DNA from: Apostichopus japonicus
Taxonomy: Eukaryota; Echinodermata; Holothuroidea; Aspidochirotida; Stichopodidae
Direction of reading: 5' to 3'
Length of the DNA stretch: 64,000 nt
NCBI RefSeq assembly: GCF_037975245.1
Contig: NC_092577.1
Coordinates: 37,130,398-37,194,397 of the forward strand
Both the position numbers and the translations under genes were made by a program. Of the stretch, positions 33,415-44,188 are shown piece by piece (the first letter of the stretch is position 1; the number at the start of each line of letters is the position of its first letter). A model generated the notes under the pieces. The model had not been told where the DNA came from. It was given only the letters and a program-made list of their open reading frames with translations, and searched no databases.

Positions 33415-34158
33415 TGTAATATTGTGTCGAGCCCGGCTCTTCCGATAGTGATACTTTATCGGGACTCGCGATAGAAAGGTACTGGGATATCTTGATGCCG
33501 TATTTATGCTTCTTCAGGATATGTCTCGAACGGGCGAAAACAATGAGTTCACAGAAAAACAATTTGACGAGATAGGATTTGATTATTGATTCGGTATAAT
33601 TTCTTCTCTGTCGATTCTCTTAACAAATAAAACTAAATTACAATGATTTGACTTGACTTGACTCCGTCAATTAAACAATTAGGAGTGATGAAATAGTAAC
33701 GAAGCAATGACGAACTGATCACGGAGCGCTGACGGAGTGATAAATTTTCTGATCAAGTGGAGAATCTTTCGGCCTCCTTTTACTTTTATACCCTACTTCT
33801 ACAAAAATCCCTCTGCGCACAATCAGTAGGCAGCCAATAAACTGACCATCCTGTATTAACTTAATGATATAAAAATAAGTGCACTGGCACTGATCTGCCC
33901 TGATTGGTTGGGAGTTTGGAAGTCCATCCCCTTTCTATGGAAACTTCCATACCACGTGAGAGAACCTTCTCGAATGTTCCACAGACATAATGGAATCTAT
34001 TTTGGGAAAAGGCCCTGTACCAAGATTCAATAAGATAGTTAAAAAATTCTCGTGGGAAAACTGAATCCATGACCTAGATAAATACATAAGAGGCCTGTAA
34101 GGTGTCTCGATGGAGCTTTTCGGTAACATCAAAGAGATGGTATCACTATTTCATAACA
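33415..34158 (-). repeat. 3' LTR (744 bp)
   Basis: Starts TGTAATATTG and ends TTCATAACA, giving the standard TG...CA termini on either strand. It matches 41944-42687 throughout as far as the eye can tell. Confidence 0.96.
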
Positions 34159-34174
34159 TCCCCCTCAATCTTTT
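34159..34174 (-). promoter_or_regulatory. Polypurine tract
   Basis: In element orientation AAAAGATTGAGGGGGA directly precedes the 3' LTR. It is the expected primer for plus-strand DNA synthesis. Confidence 0.75.
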
Positions 34175-35412
34175 AAAATTTTTGGATACTCCAAAATTTT
34201 AACATCATACTGCTTTAACTTATCATTATCTCAAGAAGGTAGAGTACTGTAAGCACATTCACTAATATTCATTGACTTCAATAAATGGTCTTCTTATATC
34301 TCAAAGGTTAACATCTTGGTTACGAATTACTAAAATGATCATATGGTATATACATTGACACTATCTCCATGAAAATTTTTTGTGTGTACCTCTTCAATAT
34401 TGATGACATCATATGATGTAATCTAAAAAAAAAAAAATATCATTAAGATATCTTAAAGTTACATGACACAGCAAAATATGCAGTATCTCTAACAAAATAC
34501 ATTTATGCATTTCATACATCAATAATACATTTATATCAAAAGTGAAATCATGCCGTGATTTGGGGTGAGATCAGAGAATACTAGACTTAGTTATCTTTTA
34601 ACTGAACCTTAGCGTTCCATAAAAAATTCGTACATTAAAAAAAAGAACCTTAAAATATAGTACAAACTCATTTACAAAACCTCCTCTTTAATGAAGGCAT
34701 AGTTTCAAAACTGTTTTGAAACCTTGTGAATTATAAACATCCACTTCAAGAAAATCAAGAAAATGTGACTCGATAGCATGGTGACCCTAGGTATGCACTC
34801 CGAAATGATCTAGTAAAGTACCAAAGTACTAGATATTCGATACCATAAAAGAGACCCCATAGACTATGACATCAACAAATCTTTCTTCAAATTTACATAA
34901 TACTTAACATCTTGTCTTTTCAACTTCATGATGAAATTAACTTTTGCATGAATATTTGAGGAAAAGAAAATATATACATAAGTTCCTCAAAAGATCTATA
35001 CTTTCATCTATACATCTTTAACTGTTGCTGTAAGCAAAAGTTGCATATCACCAATGCTGTCTCTAAATAGCCTTCAATATAACATAAATGATGCAATGTA
35101 AATATCCTTAAAATATTTCTCAATATATGAAAACCCATGTTGCTAATATTCCGGATATGTTCTAATTGCCGGGTAAACGTTTGAACGAATTCATAAGGAG
35201 AAAATATGGTACACTCATTACACATTTGTTATAAAAGATGAAACTAGGTCACTTGGTGGCGTTTAAACAATAAAGCTTATATTGTTACACCATACAGTAC
35301 AATGACTTCCACTTAATAGGTATGCAGGTAATTGCCATGACACATTCCATTCATACAATTGTGGGCTAAACACCTGTTCATCTGAACTTAAAGCAATATG
35401 CAGTTACACATT
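34175..35412 (-). other. Long non-coding region between pol and the 3' LTR
   Basis: About 1.24 kb with no convincing ORF (longest 73 codons, 35004-35225, no motif). An envelope gene would sit here in an errantivirus-like element, but no signal peptide, transmembrane segment or other remnant is visible. It also contains an A-run at 34425-34437. Confidence 0.6.
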
Positions 35413-38400
35413 CTAACCATATAATGTTTGCAACATTCTGCCTGGACTGCCTGTAATGTTCAATCCCTTTTCATGGAGAAAATTCATTATTTCCCCTGTG
35501 TTGGAATATTTTCCTACATTCCACCAAAAATCATGACTCTTAAAGCCTGTTGGAAAACATGGTGTCTGATAGGTGACCAGAACCTGTAATTCACCCAATT
35601 TGTATCGAGCACGTTGGACTTTCATGTCTCCTTGTGGAGCATTTGCAAAAACTTTCTTTTGCCTTAATATGCTATCTCTGATGGAAGGATATGGAAGTGC
35701 TAATCCTTCATTATGTGCTCTATTCTCTAGAAAGGATGCAACATTCATTGGCTTAGTGCTCATAAGACACATGATGTGATCTGAAGTTACCCCTGGCAAA
35801 ATGTTACCAAACTCATCATGAAACTCAATATGTGCATCTTGCATGACATTAACATTTTCTGCATTAGAAGTGTTACTACTCAAAACATTTCGCATTCGTG
35901 CAACCTTTTCACTTGATGAACCTTTTGTTTTCAAGACCTGACGCAATTTCTGAATGTTAGTGATATTCTTAGTTTCAGAAGATGCTCTTACAAAACATGG
36001 TTTTAGCCTGTTATAATTGAATACATCACTAAGAATTTCTCCTTTGAGAGTGGCCAACAAATAATGAGTCCTATCTAAAACTTGATGGATCACTAGTGGT
36101 CCACACCATTCTGCAGCAATTTTGCGAGAGTTCGCAGTCAAGGAGGAAGACGTTGGCTTATATAGATACACTAATTGACCCGTTGAATAAATTGCACCTT
36201 TGTCCAGTTTTGCACTTATCTTAACATTTTGAGCATCTTGTTGCTTCTTTTGTAAGACTAACATTACCCTTGACAAATGATCAAATCGTTTCTTTAACAA
36301 TGCAGCATATTCTCCATGAGATTGTGATAATCCTGCCATTGGATTGAACGATAAATTTGTAAGATTTGGCGGCTTACGTCCAAATGCAAGTTCAAATGGG
36401 CTATAGCTACCCAACTGAGGAGAGGAAAATGTGTTATATGCATAGGCTGATGTTGGGACAAATCGTACCCAATCCGTACCAAACTGATTTAAGTTCACTT
36501 TGAGGAAATTTGAAAGAGTCTGAATGTGTCTTTCAACCTGTAAGCTTCCATGATTGCTTACACTGATGAACTTTTGTTCAATGCCTAAAGCCTTACTTAA
36601 GAGCTCCACTAATTTTCCTGTAAGAGAAGCTGCCGCATCACTTATAATACAAGACGGTGGACCAAAGGTTGTGACTACCCTCTGTAATAATGCTTCACAT
36701 ATTGTTTCAGCATCAAGAGTCTTAAGAGAAACACATACAACAAATCTAGTGATCTCATCACAAACAACCATCAAATGTTTAAATCCTGTAGCCGTTGTGG
36801 GCATAGTCTTGAAATCCAGACTAAGTCTGTCAAAAGGACGATAAGAATCAGGAATGCGAGCATGATATTGTCTCAATTTGTCCGGTTTCTTACGGAATTC
36901 TTGACAACGGAGACATGCCTGAATATAATTACTGATGCGTTGAAACATATTGCGCAGATAGAAATGCTGTCTAATAGTCAAATATGTACGCATTACACCC
37001 TGATGATTACTTAACAAGTCATCATGATATCGAGATATTATTTGTTCTACCATAGTCTCAGGTACGACTAACTGAAGAGTCATCTTAGCATCATTAGTCT
37101 CATGCAAAAATATCCTGAATAACAAACTATTACATAACAAATAATCCTCTGCTTGAGAACGAACAGTTCTAGCATGCTTAACATTACCTGGAATAATGTC
37201 ATGTGCAAGAAAATCATAAATTGGTTTGTAGTAAGGACAAGTTTGTTGTTGAATTTGCAACTCTTTTACATCAAATGGCAGATCATAGTTTTTGATCAGC
37301 TTTCCTCGAATTGCCTTCATGACTTTATTCAATTCCTTTTGTTTTGGAATGTGCCCTGTAACCAAATGATCAATGTTTGTTATGACTGGCTTTGGCTGAA
37401 CAAATAATTCTGGTGGTGGTTCTCTGACTACCTCTGGCACTCTATGTCTATTCTGATCCACTAATCTTGGCTCTGTAGGTTGAGAAACACTTGTAAAATT
37501 TGGCACAACTAATATGTCAGGGCTAAATGTACGTCTATTTTCACTCGGCATAGTAATAGTAGGCCTTTGACTATATGTATCTCTCTTATCAGTAGAAATA
37601 ACTGGTGTAGTCGTCTTTTGTGACTCAGATTGTGGTCTCTGTGTAACATGCTCCTTAGAATGTTTTGCCTTAGGAACGGATGTCCTTTCAACTCTATTTG
37701 TTGATTCTCTGGCTGGGGAATCCTGCTTGGACTCCTTTGTGACTTTATTCGGAAATAAATCTGGAACTTCGACTCCCATTGACCTTGCCATTGACCTTGT
37801 CATGATTGGATTAAATGTCTCCTTAGGTAAAGTTGAAAAATCCTCATAAGAACTGACCTCTTGAGCAACCTGATCTATTTCAGAGTGAAATTCCTGTGGT
37901 GCTCTAGACAAATAATCTGCCAAAACCAATTCTGAGCCTTTCTTATAACCAACCTGAAATGTATATTCTGACAATTTGAACAGAAGCTTACGTAAGCGTG
38001 AAGTTGCTGGTTCTTGTTTTGACTTAAACAATTCAACAATGGCTGAGTGATCAACATATGCCTCAAATTCTACATTTTGCAATAAATGTTTGAATGCTGT
38101 CACATTAATAAATAGACCCATCATTTCTAATTCAGTTACACTATACCTCTGACATGCTGGTGGTAATATCTTAGAGTAATATGCAATAATATTCTCTTTG
38201 CCATTAACTCTTTGTGTCAGGTACGATCCTGTTGCTACTCGTGATGTGTCGCTATATAATACAAAACGACCATATTTCTGTGGCATATGCAATATAGGTG
38301 GATTACACAACAACTCTTTAATACTTAGAAATGCACACTGATGTTCCTCTGTCCATTTAAATACCTTTCTCTTACGACTCAAATGATGTAATGGTCTCAA

Positions 38401-40287
38401 TAGTGCTTGAATATTTGGAAAAAACGAAGCCACATAATTAACTGCACCTACAAATCGTCTTACTGACTTAACATTGTGTGGTTTCGGTGTGTTCCTAATC
38501 GCTGCACATCTGTCATGCAAAGGTTGGATACAAGCCTCACCTTCTGGGGTTATTGAGAGCAAATGTCCCATATATCGGACTGAATTTTGGAAAATGCTAC
38601 ACTTTTTCGGAGAGATTTTCAATCCATTGTCCATTAAAACCTTAAAAATTGCCTGTAGGTGTTGTTTGTGAGATTGTTTGTCTGCACTGTACACAATAAT
38701 ATCGTCATGATGAGCAATACAGAACTTATTTGAATTTGGGATCGTTGCCAAAATATCATTAATTTGCGACTGAAAGATCGCTGGAGATAAATTCAATCCC
38801 TGTGGTAAGCGTTTATAATAATAATGCTTTCCTCCATGAAATGAAGCAATACCTGTATATTGTTGTGCATGAACACTAAGTGGCAGACAGAAGAATGCAG
38901 ACTTTAAATCAAGAACACCCAAAATTTTGGCTCCAGAGTACCCTATGGTACGGATAGTCTCATTCAGTAATGGAAATGGGTGATTGAGACGTTTTATTCT
39001 ACTGTTCAAGTAGCGAAAATCTGTGACAACTCTTTTGTCTTTTGTTCCCTTCTTTGGAATTAGGAAAACCGGTGAGGTATAAGACTGATGTCCTACCGCT
39101 AAGATTCCTAATCGCACTAATTTGTCAAGCTCACTGGCGACAATGACTTTGTCCTCATCTGAAAGTCTATAGGGACGTATGTAAAATGGCTCATCATTAG
39201 TAAGCGTAATATCAGCCTCATAATTTGGACAGTGAGATAATTCACCATAAAGAGAAAATGCATCTCTATGTGAGTCTAGAAATTCATATATGCTCTCTGT
39301 TTCTGAAGCATTTAGAATACTTTGTTCCAAATTAATGTTATCTCTCATGATTTCCTGTTCGGATTTGGAAACCAGGGGATCATCAGTTGTCAAATGTGGA
39401 TAACGATGTAAATTATATCGTGTAATTTCATCACGGTTCTCTTTAGAGTTAGAATTGGTTTGAAAAAGAGACGGTTTTTCGATGTCTCTCATGACATTGA
39501 GAAAATCTAGACATTCAGTAGGTATGTCTTCTGTGACCGTAATGATATCTGCTAAATTTAAATGAGCCACTGTGCGAGAAGGATGCAGAAAAAATTTCCG
39601 GTTACCCATGTTGCTTAGTAGAATCTTTGTTCTACCTTTATGCATTTTCACTAACATTCGTGAAGGACACATACGAGATATTAGAGGAAACGGTTTAATA
39701 ACCACATCTGCATTTCGTGCATATAGTGGAAGACGTCCCTGTACAGTAATGTATCTTTGCTGACCTGGGTAAATAACAAATCTCTGCACTGGCCTAAGGA
39801 AGACTTTGGCTTGTTTAATTCTAAAACAGTTTGTGGTAAAGTCCAAAGATCCATTCAATTCCTTCAGAGTTTGACTACCTAATATTAAGTCAATACCTGT
39901 CAGGTTTGCAGCAATTAAAGCAGAAAGTTGAAATTCATGACCCTGAATTTTGACCTGAAATGTTATCGTGCTATACGCATGAATAAACTGACCATTACCC
40001 AACTTTAGGTTTACTACATCAACTGAGACTGGTTGTATAGAGGATAAATACTTTGAATTTTGCACTGTAGAAGAAGAAATGATAGAGCGTGTTGCTCCAC
40101 TATCAAACAACAATGAAATTCCTTTACCATCATGTAAAGTACCTCTTACAAAATTACGTGTGTCCAGTTGAATATCCACATTACGGTCGTTCCCTGTATA
40201 TCTAGAACTAGGAATATTACTATTCTTCCAAATATTATTTGCTTTACGTTTCGATCTTCCTTTACTTGGTACTTTGTCTGGAGTCAC
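35413..40287 (-). CDS. pol: Pol polyprotein: protease, RT, RNase H, integrase
   Basis: An open frame of 1624 codons. Protease: LLFDSGATRSI with catalytic Asp62. Reverse transcriptase: Asp460 in VLDLKSAF, LPQGLNLSPAIF at 494-505, and the active-site pair in HHDD (526-529), where most Gypsy elements have Y-x-DD or F-x-DD. RNase H: Asp680, Glu719 or Glu721, Asp746 and Asp791. Integrase: zinc ligands His1088, His1095, Cys1125 and Cys1128; catalytic Asp1158, Asp1217 and Glu1252 (34 residues between the last two); then a GPF/Y-like module near 1400. A linker of about 200 basic and Pro/Ser/Thr-rich residues separates RNase H from integrase. The frame is -1 relative to gag and has no ATG near its start (position 40287 is GTG), so it is probably made by frameshifting. 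Confidence 0.96.
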   Translation of the reverse strand: MTPDKVPSKGRSKRKANNIWKNSNIPSSRYTGNDRNVDIQLDTRNFVRGTLHDGKGISLLFDSGATRSIISSSTVQNSKYLSSIQPVSVDVVNLKLGNGQFIHAYSTITFQVKIQGHEFQLSALIAANLTGIDLILGSQTLKELNGSLDFTTNCFRIKQAKVFLRPVQRFVIYPGQQRYITVQGRLPLYARNADVVIKPFPLISRMCPSRMLVKMHKGRTKILLSNMGNRKFFLHPSRTVAHLNLADIITVTEDIPTECLDFLNVMRDIEKPSLFQTNSNSKENRDEITRYNLHRYPHLTTDDPLVSKSEQEIMRDNINLEQSILNASETESIYEFLDSHRDAFSLYGELSHCPNYEADITLTNDEPFYIRPYRLSDEDKVIVASELDKLVRLGILAVGHQSYTSPVFLIPKKGTKDKRVVTDFRYLNSRIKRLNHPFPLLNETIRTIGYSGAKILGVLDLKSAFFCLPLSVHAQQYTGIASFHGGKHYYYKRLPQGLNLSPAIFQSQINDILATIPNSNKFCIAHHDDIIVYSADKQSHKQHLQAIFKVLMDNGLKISPKKCSIFQNSVRYMGHLLSITPEGEACIQPLHDRCAAIRNTPKPHNVKSVRRFVGAVNYVASFFPNIQALLRPLHHLSRKRKVFKWTEEHQCAFLSIKELLCNPPILHMPQKYGRFVLYSDTSRVATGSYLTQRVNGKENIIAYYSKILPPACQRYSVTELEMMGLFINVTAFKHLLQNVEFEAYVDHSAIVELFKSKQEPATSRLRKLLFKLSEYTFQVGYKKGSELVLADYLSRAPQEFHSEIDQVAQEVSSYEDFSTLPKETFNPIMTRSMARSMGVEVPDLFPNKVTKESKQDSPARESTNRVERTSVPKAKHSKEHVTQRPQSESQKTTTPVISTDKRDTYSQRPTITMPSENRRTFSPDILVVPNFTSVSQPTEPRLVDQNRHRVPEVVREPPPELFVQPKPVITNIDHLVTGHIPKQKELNKVMKAIRGKLIKNYDLPFDVKELQIQQQTCPYYKPIYDFLAHDIIPGNVKHARTVRSQAEDYLLCNSLLFRIFLHETNDAKMTLQLVVPETMVEQIISRYHDDLLSNHQGVMRTYLTIRQHFYLRNMFQRISNYIQACLRCQEFRKKPDKLRQYHARIPDSYRPFDRLSLDFKTMPTTATGFKHLMVVCDEITRFVVCVSLKTLDAETICEALLQRVVTTFGPPSCIISDAAASLTGKLVELLSKALGIEQKFISVSNHGSLQVERHIQTLSNFLKVNLNQFGTDWVRFVPTSAYAYNTFSSPQLGSYSPFELAFGRKPPNLTNLSFNPMAGLSQSHGEYAALLKKRFDHLSRVMLVLQKKQQDAQNVKISAKLDKGAIYSTGQLVYLYKPTSSSLTANSRKIAAEWCGPLVIHQVLDRTHYLLATLKGEILSDVFNYNRLKPCFVRASSETKNITNIQKLRQVLKTKGSSSEKVARMRNVLSSNTSNAENVNVMQDAHIEFHDEFGNILPGVTSDHIMCLMSTKPMNVASFLENRAHNEGLALPYPSIRDSILRQKKVFANAPQGDMKVQRARYKLGELQVLVTYQTPCFPTGFKSHDFWWNVGKYSNTGEIMNFLHEKGLNITGSPGRMLQTLYG

Positions 40288-40304
40288 TGTATGATGAGTG
40301 CAAT

Positions 40305-40330
40305 CATAAGTGCTCCCTAATGAAAATTCT
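40305..40330 (-). promoter_or_regulatory. Gag-pol overlap, probable -1 frameshift region
   Basis: In element orientation gag ends AGAATTTTCATTAG. The pol frame is one base back and open across this point and upstream of it (reading through ACCTCAGAA). The T4 run just before the gag stop could allow a one-base slip. It is not a canonical X-XXY-YYZ heptamer, so the exact site is uncertain. Confidence 0.55.
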
Positions 40331-41261
40331 GAGGTGGTACTTTGTTTACATTAGCCTCCATTTCATGGCTTAGGCGAATTTGGCAATATTGTGCAAAATG
40401 ACCTCGATTTTGGCAGTAATGACATGTGATTGAAGGATTAAAATATGGTAACCTTCTCCTGTTATTATTCTGACCTGTCCTAGGACCACGAGAATCACGA
40501 GAACTATATCTTTGCCTCATATCTTTAGGATTGTCTTGCGATTCCGACCTACGTGACTGATCAAACTTGGTTTCTAATTCCTGAATTTTGGTACACAACT
40601 CGTGTATCTCAGAAGATGCAGAAATAGTAGGAGTCTGAACAGAAGACGCTTTGTCGTGCATTGCCATAAATGGTTCGGAAGAAGCTGGTGGTTGACTTTG
40701 TATTTGTAAGTCAAAATAGCACTGTACTTTCATGACCAAATCTGCAATTGTTGCTTGTGGTGATGCAGACATTAACACTGCTGAGCGGCATTGCAAAGGC
40801 AGGGTCGAGATGAATTTATCTCTAATTTGGTCCTCGCCATAGCTTAATTGTGCTGCAGCTTTTGAAATTTTGGCCAAATGAGCTTGAGCTGTATCACCTG
40901 GCGTATAGCTTAATGCTTGAAATGCCTGTGATTTAGCGTAGGAAGAAGTGCCTGGACTGAAACGAGCAAGGAATTGCTTTCGAAGATCAGCAACAGTTGA
41001 AAAATTTTTGTTTTCAATCCAGAGTCTGGCTTGGCCTTTAAGTGTTCGCTTAAATATGCGACATATTTCATTAAATTCTTCCGCTACAGGGGTGGTTTGG
41101 GACGGCAATTTATGCACCTCTAAATAATCTTCAAATCCCAAATAATGAGCTTCGGCTAAATCTGCATCAATTACATCGCCCTGAAATCGTGATGGCAAAA
41201 AATCAGTGGGTCTATGTTTCTGCATAACAGAGGTCGAAGTTTCCTGTTTACTGACGGACAT
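40317..41261 (-). CDS. gag: Gag polyprotein with CCHC zinc knuckle
   Basis: 314 residues forming the structural polyprotein of the retrotransposon particle. The middle region (about residues 60-190, including KGQARLWIEN and LRKQFLARFSPG) resembles the retrotransposon gag capsid family. One nucleocapsid zinc knuckle, CHYCQNRGHFAQYC, sits at about residues 280-293 with C-x2-C-x4-H-x4-C spacing, preceded by a basic arginine-rich stretch. The protein ends in a TAG that overlaps the pol frame. The start ATG at 41261 is the first in the frame after the leader. Confidence 0.93.
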   Translation of the reverse strand: MSVSKQETSTSVMQKHRPTDFLPSRFQGDVIDADLAEAHYLGFEDYLEVHKLPSQTTPVAEEFNEICRIFKRTLKGQARLWIENKNFSTVADLRKQFLARFSPGTSSYAKSQAFQALSYTPGDTAQAHLAKISKAAAQLSYGEDQIRDKFISTLPLQCRSAVLMSASPQATIADLVMKVQCYFDLQIQSQPPASSEPFMAMHDKASSVQTPTISASSEIHELCTKIQELETKFDQSRRSESQDNPKDMRQRYSSRDSRGPRTGQNNNRRRLPYFNPSITCHYCQNRGHFAQYCQIRLSHEMEANVNKVPPQNFH

Positions 41262-41925
41262 TATGCCGAATACAATTAGGCTAGTTATGAGTATACAACA
41301 TGAGCCTTTACTTAATTGAACACACTATCGACCGCAATTAAATACAAATAACAAATATTCAATACATGGACACGATTAAAATAACTTAACGGTACACTCT
41401 GATCTCAAATAGGGGTTGGGATACAAATTGGCATGATTTCACTCACCCTTAAGTTTAACTAAGAACTGGTAGTGGAACTGCAAACGATGATTGAAGTCCC
41501 TCGGTTAGTAGTAGTAGTAGTGGCAGGTAGTAGCAGGTAGTAGCAGTAGCAGGCGGGCCTACATTTCGTGTGCTGCAGATTCGTTCGCCGTTAACATCGG
41601 GTAGAGTCTAGGCTTAGATCGCGAAAATGTTCAGTTCTGATGTTTAGAGCTGTAGTATGACTAACTACGTACTAGTTGCGCGAATGTTCAAACGCGAACT
41701 GCATGCTGGGTTGATTAACGTTAGTGTACAGATCAGTGGTTCCGGTGTACAGACTTAGGCTAGTATAGGCCGTCTTCCCTCGTAGAGTGTTTCAGTTAGG
41801 CTAGGTCGTGAACATACGTTGTGTTCCTCGTTAGGTCTTCGGGCCCAAAAAAATCTCCTGTTCGTTATTGAACGTAACGAACGAAAGCTGTGAAAAGTTC
41901 CGTTTCCGTTTTCTTCCTGAAGAAA
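41262..41925 (-). other. 5' leader of the retrotransposon
   Basis: About 660 bp between the primer-binding site and gag. It includes a GTAGTAG/GCAGTAGCAG trinucleotide-like tract at about 41506-41557. Packaging and dimerisation signals would be expected here but cannot be read by eye. Confidence 0.55.
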
Positions 41926-41943
41926 GCCCCCGCTCCTCCACCA
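41926..41943 (-). promoter_or_regulatory. Primer-binding site
   Basis: In element orientation the 5' LTR ends ...ATTACA and is followed directly by TGGTGGAGGAGCGGGG. TGG pairs with the CCA end of a tRNA, as expected for a PBS. The tRNA type was not identified. Confidence 0.6.
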
Positions 41944-42687
41944 TGTAATATTGTGTCGAGCCCGGCTCTTCCGATAGTGATACTTTATCGGGACTCGCGA
42001 TAGAAAGGTACTGGGATATCTTGATGCCGTATTTATGCTTCTTCAGGATATGTCTCGAACGGGCGAAAACAATGAGTTCACAGAAAAACAATTTGACGAG
42101 ATAGGATTTGATTATTGATTCGGTATAATTTCTTCTCTGTCGATTCTCTTAACAAATAAAACTAAATTACAATGATTTGACTTGACTTGACTCCGTCAAT
42201 TAAACAATTAGGAGTGATGAAATAGTAACGAAGCAATGACGAACTGATCACGGAGCGCTGACGGAGTGATAAATTTTCTGATCAAGTGGAGAATCTTTCG
42301 GCCTCCTTTTACTTTTATACCCTACTTCTACAAAAATCCCTCTGCGCACAATCAGTAGGCAGCCAATAAACTGACCATCCTGTATTAACTTAATGATATA
42401 AAAATAAGTGCACTGGCACTGATCTGCCCTGATTGGTTGGGAGTTTGGAAGTCCATCCCCTTTCTATGGAAACTTCCATACCACGTGAGAGAACCTTCTC
42501 GAATGTTCCACAGACATAATGGAATCTATTTTGGGAAAAGGCCCTGTACCAAGATTCAATAAGATAGTTAAAAAATTCTCGTGGGAAAACTGAATCCATG
42601 ACCTAGATAAATACATAAGAGGCCTGTAAGGTGTCTCGATGGAGCTTTTCGGTAACATCAAAGAGATGGTATCACTATTTCATAACA
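41944..42687 (-). repeat. 5' LTR (744 bp)
   Basis: Same termini and length as 33415-34158, with no difference seen. It should carry the element's promoter and poly(A) signal. Confidence 0.96.
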
Positions 42688-42691
42688 GTAA
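42688..42691. other. Target-site duplication GTAA, right copy
   Basis: Matches 33411-33414 on the far side of the element. Confidence 0.75.
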
Positions 42692-44188
42692 CTCACAAAG
42701 AGACACCATGCACAACACGCGAAGAATAAGCACAGTAGGACACATCCACCGAGAACAGAAGCTGTAAATAGAGATAAAAGGAGACAAACAAAATAAATAT
42801 AAAAATGAATAAATAAATAAATAAATGAAGGGCTATTGACACTCCATAATGTTAGGAACAAACACCGTGTGATATGTTGCATTAGTATGACTTCCCATCT
42901 TGTTTTAGTAGTACTTCCAAAACCATTATAAATAACTGATATATTTGTTTTATTTATCTCGATTTCTCTTCATTTATGTCTTGAAGACTATATTAGGCTT
43001 CTTTTTTGAAGAAAATCAAACAGTTGTGGAGATGACACGACACCCCATGACACGTACTGTCATTCACTTCTTGAATGACCGAAAAATTGACACGGCATAA
43101 TGATAAATCACAGTCAAATTAACATATTAAGAGTTTGAAACAATATAATTAGATGGGGGTTTTCATATGGCAGGGTGGAGTAGTTTTAAATTTTGCCTCT
43201 CGTGCAACTGGAACATCTCTTATAAATCTTGAATTATTTATGTGAGGATTGTAGAATGGTCTGTCACTTCACTGCTGTAACAATTTCCAGGTGTAGATCC
43301 AGGGGTGTACACAACAACCGCTCCACCTCCCCCCGACCCCCCCCCCCCAAGTACATAAATAGTGCTTAGCACAACCTTGTGTGTACACCCTCCACATCTC
43401 CTGAATGACCAATGGACCACACCCCTTCCATTCTGTAATCCTGGATCCGTAAATTCAGTTCAAAGAGCTAGTCAGATTAGTCTATCTTACCTCCAATAAT
43501 TACAGCTTTTCTACCACATTCTGTGCTTTGTCGACACCCTTGGAAGCTTGGGCCTACGTGAATTAAGAAAAGCACTAAATAATTGACAAAATTACAAGAC
43601 GTTTTAACAATGGTTAGACAATCAAGTGATCGAAAAAGCTGTTAAAAATATGAAATAAGTTTATTTTTTGAAATGACCTTCTGAACATTTATCTAGATAA
43701 GAAAAGGCGGATGGGAATTTTGTTGAGATACAGATCCTTGAAAGTGTCAAAATAAAAAACTAAACAATGTTCACATTTGATGTACTTTTCATTACACTCT
43801 CTCAAACATTTTATATGAATGTTGCTATTTTAACATTATAACTAATTACAAATTGTGAAATGGACCATTATTTATAGGTTACATACCTATGGTTCCTCCT
43901 TAGATTGCTGGGGTCCCTCCTTAAATTGATTGGGTCCCTCCAACTCAGAATGCCTAGCTAGGGGCCTGGAGTGAGCATGTTTTATTTCCATAGCTATGCT
44001 TTAAATTGTTTAATGAGACTATTTTCAATATTATTTCAGTTAGAAGCTCAATGAGTCTTTTTTTATGAGGGGGGGGGGGGGGCTTTCTGTCAGTATGGTT
44101 ACTAACTGTTTTGACCATGAAAATGACCAGGCTAAGCTTAAATAGAACACGTTTCGATGCAAAGCATATTTGTGAAAAAAATACTTAC
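42692..44188 (-). other. Probable intron of the transmembrane gene
   Basis: Lies downstream (minus strand) of a strong donor at 44188. No next exon was recognised. It includes an AAAT microsatellite (42785-42826) and a C-run element end near 43317-43350 (CCACCTCCCCCCGACC). Confidence 0.45.

Larger units (their letters stand above)
33415..42687 (-). mobile_element. Full-length Ty3/Gypsy LTR retrotransposon
   Basis: A 9.27-kb element in minus orientation: 5' LTR (41944-42687), primer-binding site, leader, gag, pol in the order protease, reverse transcriptase, RNase H, integrase, then a non-coding tail, polypurine tract and 3' LTR (33415-34158). That domain order is typical of Ty3/Gypsy. The LTRs are the same length and I could see no difference between them. 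Both ORFs are uninterrupted and the flanks carry a GTAA duplication, so insertion is recent and the copy may be mobile. No envelope-like gene was recognised. It lies outside the coding exons identified here, but could be in an intron of the transmembrane gene on the same strand upstream. Confidence 0.96.

Noticed and set aside
33861..34132. Small minus-strand ORFs in the LTRs
   Set aside because: Present identically in both LTRs, which are regulatory; no motif.
35004..35225. Possible envelope remnant
   Set aside because: Only 73 codons with no signal peptide, membrane segment or recognisable motif.
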